From NCBI GenBank assembly GCA_013821985.1, contig PNJQ01000006.1:16069-80068 (forward strand): DNA of 64,000 nucleotides, written 5' to 3'. Below, piece after piece: positions 42,752 through 51,398 of the stretch. The position numbers and the translations under genes were made by a program. The notes below the pieces were generated by a model. That model saw nothing but the letters and a program-made list of their open reading frames with translations, had not been told where the DNA came from and ran no database searches. The stretch comes from Opitutus sp. (GTDB taxonomy: Bacteria > Verrucomicrobiota > Verrucomicrobiia > Opitutales > Opitutaceae). Position 1 is the first letter of the stretch. Each line of letters begins with the position of its first letter.

Positions 42752-44929
42752 ATGACTGCCACCCTCGCCGCGCCCGTTGCTTCGAGTTCGTCGGTCGGAC
42801 GGGAGAACGCCCGCCGCGCAGGCTCACCGTATCCGCAGGGCGCGACGCCGGACGAACACGGCGTGAATTTTGCGCTCTTTTCCGAAGCGGCCGAAGCGGT
42901 GGAACTGTGCCTGTTCGACCGCGCCGGCGACCAGCGCGAAGCCGAACGCGTTCGCCTGACCGAGAACACGCATGGCGTGTGGCACGTCCACGTCGCGGGC
43001 CTGCGTCCCGGCCAGCTCTACGGTTACCGCATCCACGGTCCCTACCACCCGGGCGCCGGCCTGCGCTGCAATCCGCACAAGCTCCTCCTTGATCCCTATG
43101 CCAAGGGCATCGGCCGCAACCTGCGTTGGGCCGACGAACTTTTCGGCTACACGATCGGTCACGCCGACGCGGACCTCTCGTTCGATGCGCGCGACAGCGC
43201 GCCGTTCGCTCCGCTTGCCATGGTCGTCGATGGCAGTTTCGACTGGGGCAACGACACGCGCCCGAATCATCCGTGGCACGACACGACGATCTACGAAGCC
43301 CACGTGCGCGGCCTCACGCAGTTGCACCCCGACGTGCCCGAGGCCATCCGCGGCACCTATGCGGCCGTCGCATCCGATCCGATACTCCGTCACCTCGAAA
43401 AAATGGGCGTGACCGCGATCGAGTTGATGCCCGTGCATCACTTCATTCACGACCGTCACCTGCTCGACCGCGGGCTGAGAAATTACTGGGGCTACAACAC
43501 GCTGAATTTTTTCGCCCCCGAGCCCGGCTACGCCAGTCGCGAACACCCCGAGCGCGTCGTCCGCGAGTTCAAGACGATGGTGCAGCGCCTGCACGCCGCG
43601 GGCATCGAGGTGATCCTCGATGTCGTTTACAACCACACCGCCGAAGGCAACCACCTCGGACCGACGCTTTCGTTCCGAGGCATCGACAACCTCGCCTACT
43701 ACCGGAGTGTGGCGAACGAGCCGCGTTACTACATGGATTACACCGGTTGCGGCAACACGCTCAATCTGGTGCATCCCCACTCGCTGCGGTTGTTGATGGA
43801 CAGCCTGCGTTATTGGGTGACGGAGATGCACGTCGATGGATTCCGCTTCGATCTCGCTTCCGCGCTCGCGCGCGAGTTGCACGACGTCGATCGTCTCGGT
43901 GCGTTCTTCGACACCGTCTATCAGGATCCCACTCTCGCGCATGTGAAGCTCATCGCCGAGCCCTGGGACCTCGGCGCGGGCGGCTATCAGGTTGGCAATT
44001 TCCCGCCCGGTTGGACCGAGTGGAACGGCCGCTACCGCGACACCGTGCGCAAGTTCTGGAAGGGCGACTTCGGCCTGCATTCCGACGTCGCCACGCGCCT
44101 CAACGGCAGCGCTGATCTCTACCAGAGTTCCGGCCGCCGCCCGTCCGCCAGCATCAACTTCGTCACCGCGCACGATGGTTTCTCGCTGCAGGATCTCGTC
44201 AGCTACGACCACAAGCACAACGAGGCGAACGGCGACGGCAACCGCGACGGCGCGGACGACAACCACTCCTGGAACCATGGCCATGAAGGTCCGACCGGCG
44301 ATCCCGCCATCGTCGAGCTGCGCGAGCGGCAGAAGCGCAACCTCTGGTGCACGCTGCTTCTCGCGCAAGGCGTGCCGATGATTTACGGCGGCGACGAGCT
44401 GAGCCGCTCGAAAAACGGCAACAACAACACGTATTGTCAGGACAACGAACTCACTTGGTTGCATTGGGATCTCGGCGAGCGTGAGCAGGGGTTTCTCGAA
44501 TTCGCCTCCCGTGTCGCCCGCTTCCGCCGGGCCCATCCGAACTTCCGCCGCCGCAGCTTCCACGAACGCGCCGGAGCTTCGCCGGTCACCGAGCCGGTCC
44601 GGTGGTATCGCGCGGATGGGCAGCGCATGGGCGAGGCAGATTGGGACAACGGCGGGTGGATGCGCACCATCGGCATGTATCTCGCCGGCCGCGCCACGCT
44701 CATTCGCGACCGCGAGGGTCGGCAGGTGACCGACCACGACTTTTTCCTGCTGCTCAACGCGCACGCCGAACCGGTGGAGTTTGCCCTCGCGGAAGAATTC
44801 CTGGAGCGCGCGTGGCGCGTCTGCTTCGACACGGCGCGCCCCGAACTGCCGGAGGAGGGCGAACCGCTCGCGGCTCCGAAACTGACGCTCGCCGGCCGAT
44901 CCTTTGTCGTGCTCGGTCATGAGCGATGA
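42752..44929 (+). CDS. glgX: Glycogen debranching enzyme GlgX
   Basis: This 725-residue GH13 isoamylase has a CBM48 N-terminus (GSPYPQGATPDEHGVNFALF, about 26-45). The TIM barrel has DVVYNHTAEGNHLGP (about 290), HVDGFRFDLASALAREL with the nucleophile Asp at about 366, LIAEPWDLGAGGYQVG with the acid Glu at about 402, and INFVTAHDGFSLQDLV (about 468). It removes short alpha-1,6 branches left by phosphorylase. The 51-bp gap to the GH15 gene suggests one operon. Length is typical. Confidence 0.96.
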   Translation: MTATLAAPVASSSSVGRENARRAGSPYPQGATPDEHGVNFALFSEAAEAVELCLFDRAGDQREAERVRLTENTHGVWHVHVAGLRPGQLYGYRIHGPYHPGAGLRCNPHKLLLDPYAKGIGRNLRWADELFGYTIGHADADLSFDARDSAPFAPLAMVVDGSFDWGNDTRPNHPWHDTTIYEAHVRGLTQLHPDVPEAIRGTYAAVASDPILRHLEKMGVTAIELMPVHHFIHDRHLLDRGLRNYWGYNTLNFFAPEPGYASREHPERVVREFKTMVQRLHAAGIEVILDVVYNHTAEGNHLGPTLSFRGIDNLAYYRSVANEPRYYMDYTGCGNTLNLVHPHSLRLLMDSLRYWVTEMHVDGFRFDLASALARELHDVDRLGAFFDTVYQDPTLAHVKLIAEPWDLGAGGYQVGNFPPGWTEWNGRYRDTVRKFWKGDFGLHSDVATRLNGSADLYQSSGRRPSASINFVTAHDGFSLQDLVSYDHKHNEANGDGNRDGADDNHSWNHGHEGPTGDPAIVELRERQKRNLWCTLLLAQGVPMIYGGDELSRSKNGNNNTYCQDNELTWLHWDLGEREQGFLEFASRVARFRRAHPNFRRRSFHERAGASPVTEPVRWYRADGQRMGEADWDNGGWMRTIGMYLAGRATLIRDREGRQVTDHDFFLLLNAHAEPVEFALAEEFLERAWRVCFDTARPELPEEGEPLAAPKLTLAGRSFVVLGHER

Positions 44930-44951
44930 GCGGAAGGCGTTTCCGAGCGGT

Positions 44952-45024
44952 CGTCGGGCCCGCCCTCGTGGCCGGGCCGCGGCGAGCATCCTTGCGGCGC
45001 GCCGACCAGCGGCGGCTCAACCTC
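44952..45024. repeat. Diverged family C repeat between glgX and treY
   Basis: tcgggcccgccctcgtggcc followed by gggccgcggcgagc aligns with the 7043-7116 element (ggccggccctcgcggccggg); the ends are degraded. It fills almost all of the glgX-treY gap. Confidence 0.6.
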
Positions 45025-45028
45025 TGTC

Positions 45029-47566
45029 ATGAGTCGCGCCGACTGGATCGCGACCTACCGGCTGCAGCTCACGGCGGACTTTCCGCTCGCGGCGGCGGCG
45101 CGTGTCGTCCCCTACCTCGCGGAGCTCGGCATCAGCCACGTCTATCTTTCGCCCGTGCTGCAATCTGCCCCGGGCAGCACGCACGGCTATGACGTCACCG
45201 ACCCGACGCAGATCTCCGACCAACTCGGCGGCGAAGCGGCGTGGGCGGAGTTCGTGCGCGTCGTGCGTGCGCATGGCCTGGGCATCCTGCTCGACATCGT
45301 GCCCAATCACATGGCCGCCGTGCCGGAAAATTCGTGGTGGGACGACGTGCTCAGGCACGGCCCCGCAAGCCGCTACGCGCCATTCTTCGACATCACACCG
45401 CGCCCGGAGGACGGGGGTTGGCTCGTCCACCTGTGTCCGCTCGGTCGCCGCTATGGCGAGGCACTGAAGGCAGGCGAGCTGCAGGTCGTCGTGAAAAGCG
45501 GCGCGCCGCGTCTCACGTATTTCGAGCACTCGTGGCCGCTCACGCCGGCTTCGGTAGGAGCCTGCTCGCAGGCGACCACGAATGTTCCAGCGTCGGCGAG
45601 CGTTCCGAATCGCCTGCAAGCAGGCTCCTACAAATCGGACGCGGCCCTCGAGACGGAACTCGCGGCGCTCAACGCCGACCCCGCGCGGCTGCACGCGCTG
45701 CTCGAGCAGCAGCACTACCGGCTGCATCATTGGAAACTCGAAGGCGAACTGACGAATTACCGGCGCTTCTTCGACGTCGGGCGACTGGTCGGCGTCCGGC
45801 AGGAAATCGATGAGGTCTTCGCCGCCACGCATGCGCGCATCCGCCGGATGATTGAAGCCGGCGAAATCGACGGTTTGCGCATCGATCATCCCGATGGCCT
45901 GGCCGATCCGTTCGGTTACCTCGAAAGGCTTCGCGCCCTCGCGCCGGGCGCGCGCATCTACGTGGAAAAGATCCTCGATGACGACGAAGCGCTGCGCGGC
46001 GACTGGCCGGTCGAGGGCACGGTCGGCTACGATTTTCTCAGTCACGTGAACCGGCTCTGGATGGAGGGGCAGAGCATCGACGCGCTCTCCGCCGCCTACG
46101 CCGACTTCACGAAGCAATCGATCAACTTCCCCGTCATTGCCCGGGAAAAGCAGCGGCTCGTCGCCGACCGGAATTTCGGGGCGGATCTCCAGCGCCTGAC
46201 CACCCGGGCGCTGCAACTCGCGCAACGCGACTGGCGGCACCGCGACTTGAGTCCACGCCAACTCCGCGAAGCCATCGCTCGCCTGACAACCGCGCTGCCG
46301 GTTTATCGCTCGTATCGCACCGCGGCCGCGATCCGCACCGAGGACCGGCAGCTCATCTCCGAGGCACTTGCTGCCGCCCGGATGATCGCGTCCGACGTCG
46401 CGCCCGCGGTGTTTGATTTTCTCGAAGCCATTCTCCTCGCGCCGTCGCCGGACGCGGCAGAACTAGATTGGATCCTCCGCTGGCAACAGCTCAGTCCGGC
46501 GGTGGCCGCGAAGGGCATAGAGGACACGACGTTCTACGTCTATGACCGGCTCGTGTCGGGCAACGAGGTCGGCGCCAAGCCGTCGTCCATCGGCATCGCG
46601 TCGGAAAAATTTCACGAATTCTGCCACCACATCGCCGAGCGCTGGCCGGACAATCTGCTCGCGACCGCGACCCACGACAACAAGCGCGGCGAAGACGTCC
46701 GCACCCGCATCTCGCTTCTCACGGAGGTGCCTGACCGCTGGAGCGCCGCGTTGCACGAATGGTCGCAGCTCACCACGTCCGCTTGGAAAGGACGCACGCC
46801 CGACCGGCACGCGGAGTATTTACTCTATCAGACGATGATCGGCGCGTGGCCGATAGCGGAGGAGCGTTGCTGGGCTTACATGCAGAAGGCTTGTCGCGAG
46901 GCGAAGATCCGCACCTCGTGGCACGAACCGAACCCAGGCTACGAGGAAGCGATTCGGGAGTTCATCGCCGGAATCTACGCGTCCCCGGATTTCCTCCGCC
47001 ATTTCGAGGGGTTTGTCGCGCCGCTGCTTCCCGCCGGACGGATCAACAGTCTCGGCCAAGCCCTGATCAAGCTGACGGCGCCGGGCGTGCCGGATTTTTA
47101 TCAGGGCACCGAGCTCTGGGACCTCAGTCTCGTCGATCCGGATAACCGCCGTCCCGTGAACTATGCGCAACGCGGTGATTTGCTTGCGCGCTGTCCACGA
47201 TTGGCGGTCCAACAGGTAATGGAGCAGAGCGACGCCGGCTTGCCCAAACTTTGGCTCATCGCGCGCACGCTGCAGCTCCGCCGCGAGCGTCCGGATTTTT
47301 TCGGCCGCACCGCGCGTTATCGGCCACTCGTTGCGCAAGGAGCGCAGACGAGCCACCTGTTCGCGTTCCAGCGCGGCGAGAATCTCATCACCGCGGTCCC
47401 TCGCTTCACGCTCACGCTCGGCGGCGACTGGGGCGACACGCACCTGCAGCTCCCGCCCGGACGCTGGCAAAACTGGCTGACGCAGGCGTGGCTGAGCGAA
47501 GACGTCGGTGCCGCGCAGTTGTTTCATGAATTTCCGGTGGCGTTGCTCGTGCGCGTCGAAGTGTGA
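45029..47566 (+). CDS. treY: Malto-oligosyltrehalose synthase, with a repeat-derived insertion
   Basis: This 845-residue GH13 enzyme turns the reducing end of maltodextrins into a trehalosyl unit. Landmarks are ATYRLQLTADFPLAAAARVV (about 7-26), SHVYLSPVLQSAPGSTHGYD, DIVPNHMAA (about 90), LRIDHPDGLADPFGYL with the nucleophile (about 286), YVEKILDDDEAL with the acid (about 312), ATHDNKRGEDVRTRISLL (about 550), and TAPGVPDFYQGTELWDLSLV near the end. Residues 176-201 (VGACSQATTNVPASASVPNR and LQAGSY) are encoded by a palindromic repeat and lie in the variable region before the active-site strands. The frame is intact, so the enzyme may be functional. No treZ follows. Confidence 0.94.
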   Translation: MSRADWIATYRLQLTADFPLAAAARVVPYLAELGISHVYLSPVLQSAPGSTHGYDVTDPTQISDQLGGEAAWAEFVRVVRAHGLGILLDIVPNHMAAVPENSWWDDVLRHGPASRYAPFFDITPRPEDGGWLVHLCPLGRRYGEALKAGELQVVVKSGAPRLTYFEHSWPLTPASVGACSQATTNVPASASVPNRLQAGSYKSDAALETELAALNADPARLHALLEQQHYRLHHWKLEGELTNYRRFFDVGRLVGVRQEIDEVFAATHARIRRMIEAGEIDGLRIDHPDGLADPFGYLERLRALAPGARIYVEKILDDDEALRGDWPVEGTVGYDFLSHVNRLWMEGQSIDALSAAYADFTKQSINFPVIAREKQRLVADRNFGADLQRLTTRALQLAQRDWRHRDLSPRQLREAIARLTTALPVYRSYRTAAAIRTEDRQLISEALAAARMIASDVAPAVFDFLEAILLAPSPDAAELDWILRWQQLSPAVAAKGIEDTTFYVYDRLVSGNEVGAKPSSIGIASEKFHEFCHHIAERWPDNLLATATHDNKRGEDVRTRISLLTEVPDRWSAALHEWSQLTTSAWKGRTPDRHAEYLLYQTMIGAWPIAEERCWAYMQKACREAKIRTSWHEPNPGYEEAIREFIAGIYASPDFLRHFEGFVAPLLPAGRINSLGQALIKLTAPGVPDFYQGTELWDLSLVDPDNRRPVNYAQRGDLLARCPRLAVQQVMEQSDAGLPKLWLIARTLQLRRERPDFFGRTARYRPLVAQGAQTSHLFAFQRGENLITAVPRFTLTLGGDWGDTHLQLPPGRWQNWLTQAWLSEDVGAAQLFHEFPVALLVRVEV
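45554..45631. repeat. REP family A element inserted in frame within treY
   Basis: The arms gtaggagcctgctcgcaggc and gcctgcaagcaggctcctac bracket exactly 78 bp, that is 26 codons with no stop. The arms are identical in type to the intergenic copies at 5541, 6918 and 29373. This is the only copy in the window inside a coding region. Confidence 0.95.
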
Positions 47567-47647
47567 GGCATGGGCGCGTTGTCTCGACTCACCTTGTTTT
47601 TCCTAGCGTGAAGGGACCGCGCGTGTAAGTTACCGCGACCCTACCCC

Positions 47648-49492
47648 ATGGAAACGCTGCTGATCGCGTTGCTTTCCGGAATCGGCTTTATTGCCGCCTA
47701 CCATACTTATGGCCGCTGGCTCGGTTCCAAAATATTCAATCTCTCCGCCAGTGCGGTATGTCCCGCCACGCGGCTGAACGACGGCGCGGACTTCGTGCCG
47801 ACACCGAAAGCGGTCGTCTTCGGCCATCACTTCACGTCCATCGCCGGCACCGGACCGATCGTCGGACCGGCCATCGCGATCATGTGGGGCTGGCTGCCGG
47901 CGCTGCTCTGGGTGCTGTTCGGCTCGATCTTCATCGGCGCGGTGCACGATTTCGGGGCGCTCGTGGTGAGCCTGCGCAACAACGGCCAGACGGTCGGCGA
48001 CATCGCCGGCCGTCTCCTCAATCCGCGCGTGCGGCTCCTGTTCCTCCTCGTGCTGTTCATGGCGCTGACGATCGTGCTCACGATCTTCGGCTTGGTGATT
48101 GCCTCCGTGTTTCGCCAATACCCGGCGGCGATCTTTCCTTGCACGATCCAGATTCCGATCGCGCTGCTGATCGGTTGGGCGCTCTACCGGCGCGGAGTCT
48201 CGCTGCTGTGGCCGTCGCTGCTCGCGCTGGCCACGATGTATCTGACGGTCATTTACGGCGACGTCGGCCTGCTGCATGCGATCAATCTCACGATGGCGGG
48301 CTGGTCGTCGTGGACCTGGGTCGTGCTCTTGTTGATCTATTCCTACGCGGCGTCCGTCCTTCCCGTGTGGGCGCTGCTGCAACCGCGCGACTACATCAAC
48401 TCCCTCCAATTGATCAGCGCGCTCGGCTTGATCGTGGTCGGCTTGGCCGCAGCGGCGTTTTCCGGCGGCGCGGTGTTGCCCGACGGCACCCGCCCCGCGC
48501 TCGAACTCGCGGCGCCGATGGTGAACTGGAGCCCCAAGGGCGCGCCGCTGATTTTCCCGTTCCTGTTCATCACCGTCGCGTGCGGAGCGATCAGCGGGTT
48601 CCACTGTCTCGTGAGCAGCGGCACGAGTAGCAAGCAACTCGAGCGCGAACCCGACGCGCGGTTCGTCGCTTATGGCGGCATGCTGACCGAGGGCTTTCTC
48701 GCGGTGTTGGTGATTCTCGCGTGCGCCGCGGGGCTCGGCCTCGGCGTCGCGGGCGCCAACGGCACCGTGTTGACGGGCGAGGCGGCGTGGCTCTCGCGCT
48801 ACGCGGAATGGTCATCGCGGCTCGGTCCGCTCGTCGCGGCGTTCGTCGATGGCTCGGCCAATTTCTTGAAGACGATTCACGTGCCGCCGGAGATCGCCGT
48901 GGCGCTGATGGGGGTGCTCGTCGCTTCGTTTGCGGGCACCACGCTCGATACGGCGTGCCGTCTCCAGCGTTACATCGTGCAGGAACTCGCCCGCGCGATC
49001 GGCGAAGCGGCGCCGACGCTCTCGGCTCCGGCGGCGCTGTTGCGCAACAAACATGGCGCGACGATTTTTGCGGTGCTGCTCGCCGCGGTGCTGGCGGCCG
49101 TGCCGCCGCCGGGTCGCGATTGGTCGATGGCCAACGCCGGACAAGGCGGGCTCATTCTCTGGCCGCTCTTCGGCGCGACGAACCAATTGCTCGGCGGCCT
49201 GTCGTTTCTCGTCATCACGTTTTATCTCTGGCGGCGGCGGAAGCCGGTCTGGTTCCTGATTCCGCCGATGATCTTCATGCTGGTGATGCCGATGTGGGCA
49301 ATGGTGTGGCAGACGTTCATCGGCGGAGCGGACAACCCGAGTTGGATCAGCGAAGGCAAGTGGACGCTCGTCGGCATTGCGCTCGCGACGATGGCGCTCG
49401 AGGTTTGGATGATCGTCGAGGCCGTGCGGCTTTTCCCGCGTGCCCGCGGTGTGCTTGAACCCGGGGCGGTTGAAACCGCGCCGGCGGGTTAA
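47648..49492 (+). CDS. cstA: Carbon starvation protein CstA family permease
   Basis: This 614-residue membrane protein has about sixteen helices. It begins ALLSGIGFIAAYHTYGRWLG and has the CstA core GADFVPTPKAVVFGHHFTSI, AGTGPIVGPAIAIMWGWLPA and HDFGALVVSLRNNGQTVGDI (about 58-125). FHCLVSSGTSSKQLERE (about 317) and LDTACRLQRYIVQELARAIG (about 433) follow. The family takes up peptides or pyruvate when carbon is short. It sits 82 bp after treY on the same strand, with a strong bidirectional terminator downstream. Confidence 0.95.
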   Translation: METLLIALLSGIGFIAAYHTYGRWLGSKIFNLSASAVCPATRLNDGADFVPTPKAVVFGHHFTSIAGTGPIVGPAIAIMWGWLPALLWVLFGSIFIGAVHDFGALVVSLRNNGQTVGDIAGRLLNPRVRLLFLLVLFMALTIVLTIFGLVIASVFRQYPAAIFPCTIQIPIALLIGWALYRRGVSLLWPSLLALATMYLTVIYGDVGLLHAINLTMAGWSSWTWVVLLLIYSYAASVLPVWALLQPRDYINSLQLISALGLIVVGLAAAAFSGGAVLPDGTRPALELAAPMVNWSPKGAPLIFPFLFITVACGAISGFHCLVSSGTSSKQLEREPDARFVAYGGMLTEGFLAVLVILACAAGLGLGVAGANGTVLTGEAAWLSRYAEWSSRLGPLVAAFVDGSANFLKTIHVPPEIAVALMGVLVASFAGTTLDTACRLQRYIVQELARAIGEAAPTLSAPAALLRNKHGATIFAVLLAAVLAAVPPPGRDWSMANAGQGGLILWPLFGATNQLLGGLSFLVITFYLWRRRKPVWFLIPPMIFMLVMPMWAMVWQTFIGGADNPSWISEGKWTLVGIALATMALEVWMIVEAVRLFPRARGVLEPGAVETAPAG

Positions 49493-49567
49493 ATCGCGCC
49501 CGGCGGCCGACCGGCCGGCTCGGCTCGTCGGACGAAGCGCGCCGGTCGCCGGTCCGCGAATAACAAA

Positions 49568-49591
49568 AGAGCCGGTCGCGCGACCGGCTCT
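49568..49591. terminator. Bidirectional terminator between cstA and phosphofructokinase
   Basis: The perfect 11-bp stem agagccggtcg/cgaccggctct has a cg centre, ggtttt on the forward side and cttttgtta on the reverse side. It serves both convergent genes. Confidence 0.88.
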
Positions 49592-49614
49592 GGTTTTCGA
49601 AACTGAATTCCCGC

Positions 49615-50868
49615 TCAGGCTTCGTAGCCCGGGAGGCTCTTGTCCACCATCTCGCCGTGGAGACGGACGAAGGAGGGCACGCCGTTGTCGAACGGCACCG
49701 TGACTTCGCCTTGGATCAACGGCGTGGCGTAACGGTAGAACTGGAAGTTCATGCTGACGCCGTCCTCGTTGATCCATTCGCGGGGGAGCTTCTTCACGTT
49801 GCCGATGATGTCGGCGAAGCCGGCGAGGCCCGTCTCGCAGGTGTAGTGATCGCCGTCGCCGCGGAGCAACGTGACCATCTTTTCGGACTCGCCGTTGATG
49901 GCGGCCTTGACCGCGGCCTGGCCGGCGAGGAACGCCTCGTCGGAATCGGTCTTCGAGGTGAGGTGGGCGGCGGCGCGCTGCGCCACGCCCAGTCGGGCGA
50001 CGCGGACCTTGGCGCCGACCTGCGTCTCGACCACTTCGCGAAGATGATCGCCCACGCCGCCGAACTGCGCGGCACTGCCAGCGTCGCCGGACTCGACCGC
50101 GATGTAGTTGCCGTCCTTATCGACGAGGCCTTCGCCCACGACGACAACGCAGTGCTTCTCGCGCTTGAGGATGCGGCGGACGTCATCGGCGAACTTCGCC
50201 GCGTCGAACGCGACTTCGGGCAAATAGACGAGGTGCGGCGGATCGTTCGGGTGATCGCGGCGCTTGGAAAGCGTGGCGGCGGCGGCGAGCCAGCCGGTGT
50301 TGCGGCCCATCACTTCGACGATCGTGACGATGTCGTTCTGCGAGGTCGCTTCGGCATCGACGGCCAGTTCGCGCACCGTGGTGGCGATGTATTTGGCGGC
50401 GCTGCCGTAGCCCGGGCAGTGGTCGGTGACCGGCAGGTCGTTGTCGATGCCCTTCGGAATGCCGATGACGCGGAGCTCGTAGGCTTGGGCCTTGGCGAGT
50501 TCGGCGATCTTGGCGGCCGTGTCCTGGGAATCGGCATCGCCGATGTGGAAATAGTAACGGATGTTGTGCGCTTTGAGCACTTCGAGGGCGCGTTCGACGT
50601 CCTGCGGTTTCTTCAGCTTGGTGCGGCAGCTGCCGAGGGCGGCACCGGGAGTGGAACGCAGGCCGCGGATCGTCTGCTGCGACTCGGCGGCGAGATCGAC
50701 CAGGTCTTCGTTGAGGAGGCCGTGCACGCCATTGAGGGAGCCATAGACTTCCTCGATCACTTCGTGGTTGAGCGCCTCGGTCACGATGCCGGCCACGCTG
50801 GCGTTGACGACGGTGGTGGGGGCGCCGGATTGGCCGATGAGACAGTTTCCTGCGAGTTCTGCTGCCAT
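49615..50868 (-). CDS. 6-phosphofructokinase, probably pyrophosphate-dependent
   Basis: This 417-residue PfkA-superfamily enzyme begins NCLIGQSGAPTTVVNASVAG (residues 8-27), then YGSLNGVHGLL. The phosphoryl-donor motif is HIGDADSQDTAAKI at 108-121, followed by IPKGIDNDLPVTDHCPGYGS (137-156) and VEVMGRNTGWLAA (about 194). ATP enzymes have GGDGS in the donor motif; an aspartate at the fourth position and a lysine in PKGIDNDL are linked to pyrophosphate use. Here the motif is GDADS, so the aspartate that holds magnesium in E. coli PfkA is an alanine. I infer the long, divergent GGNDS-like clade. It is monocistronic, with a 530-bp upstream gap. Confidence 0.88.
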   Translation of the reverse strand: MAAELAGNCLIGQSGAPTTVVNASVAGIVTEALNHEVIEEVYGSLNGVHGLLNEDLVDLAAESQQTIRGLRSTPGAALGSCRTKLKKPQDVERALEVLKAHNIRYYFHIGDADSQDTAAKIAELAKAQAYELRVIGIPKGIDNDLPVTDHCPGYGSAAKYIATTVRELAVDAEATSQNDIVTIVEVMGRNTGWLAAAATLSKRRDHPNDPPHLVYLPEVAFDAAKFADDVRRILKREKHCVVVVGEGLVDKDGNYIAVESGDAGSAAQFGGVGDHLREVVETQVGAKVRVARLGVAQRAAAHLTSKTDSDEAFLAGQAAVKAAINGESEKMVTLLRGDGDHYTCETGLAGFADIIGNVKKLPREWINEDGVSMNFQFYRYATPLIQGEVTVPFDNGVPSFVRLHGEMVDKSLPGYEA

Positions 50869-51398
50869 AAGGTGTGGTGGTTAAAGCTGCTAAAGAAAGG
50901 GAAAGAGGGTCCAAAAAAGGTCCGGCCTCCGGGACTGGCAAACCAATTCTCCCCGCCGGGCGGGAAATGGTAAAAACCCCGGGGAAACTCCGGTGCGGCG
51001 CGGCATGAACCGACCAGGCGAAACGGACGAACTGGAAACCAGCGAACGTGACGCCGTCGAACGTGATTTGACGAGCGCGGTTCGACAAATGCGATTGTCC
51101 TAAGGCCAGCGCTTGTCGCCCGGCCGCTTGCTTCGAATGCGTTCAAGGCCCGGCGACGAGCGCCGGCCCTACAGGGCAGGAAAGCAACACCTGGGGGCTC
51201 CGAGGTGGTCGCCGCCGTCCCGGCGGCGACGCTCGGTGCGCGAGACGTTATAGACTCACGCAGAATCGACGGCCGAAAACGCTGCGTAATTTCGTGGCGT
51301 CGTCGGGGACGCCGACGCCCACCCACAAACGAACTCCACGGCGCGGGACTGGGTGCGGCGGATTAAGGATAATCCGCCCTACCTCACGGCACCCTACT
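50869..51398. other. Intergenic region rich in hairpins, purB to phosphofructokinase
   Basis: This 530-bp gap lies between two reverse-strand genes. It contains a family C remnant (ggcccggcgacgagcgccgg, 51147-51166, then ccctacag) and a perfect hairpin gtcgccgccg/cggcggcgac (about 51210-51232). A third hairpin ggcggatta/taatccgcc (51357-51378) lies just past the purB stop and may act in its termination. No coding region is convincing. The phosphofructokinase promoter and leader must lie in the right-hand part of its upstream 150 bp. Confidence 0.55.

Noticed and set aside
42824..44989. Long reverse-strand open frame (721 codons) opposite glgX
   Set aside because: It mirrors glgX over its whole length. 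Composition is shadow-like (Val, Arg, Ala, Glu-rich) with no motif, while glgX has all catalytic motifs.
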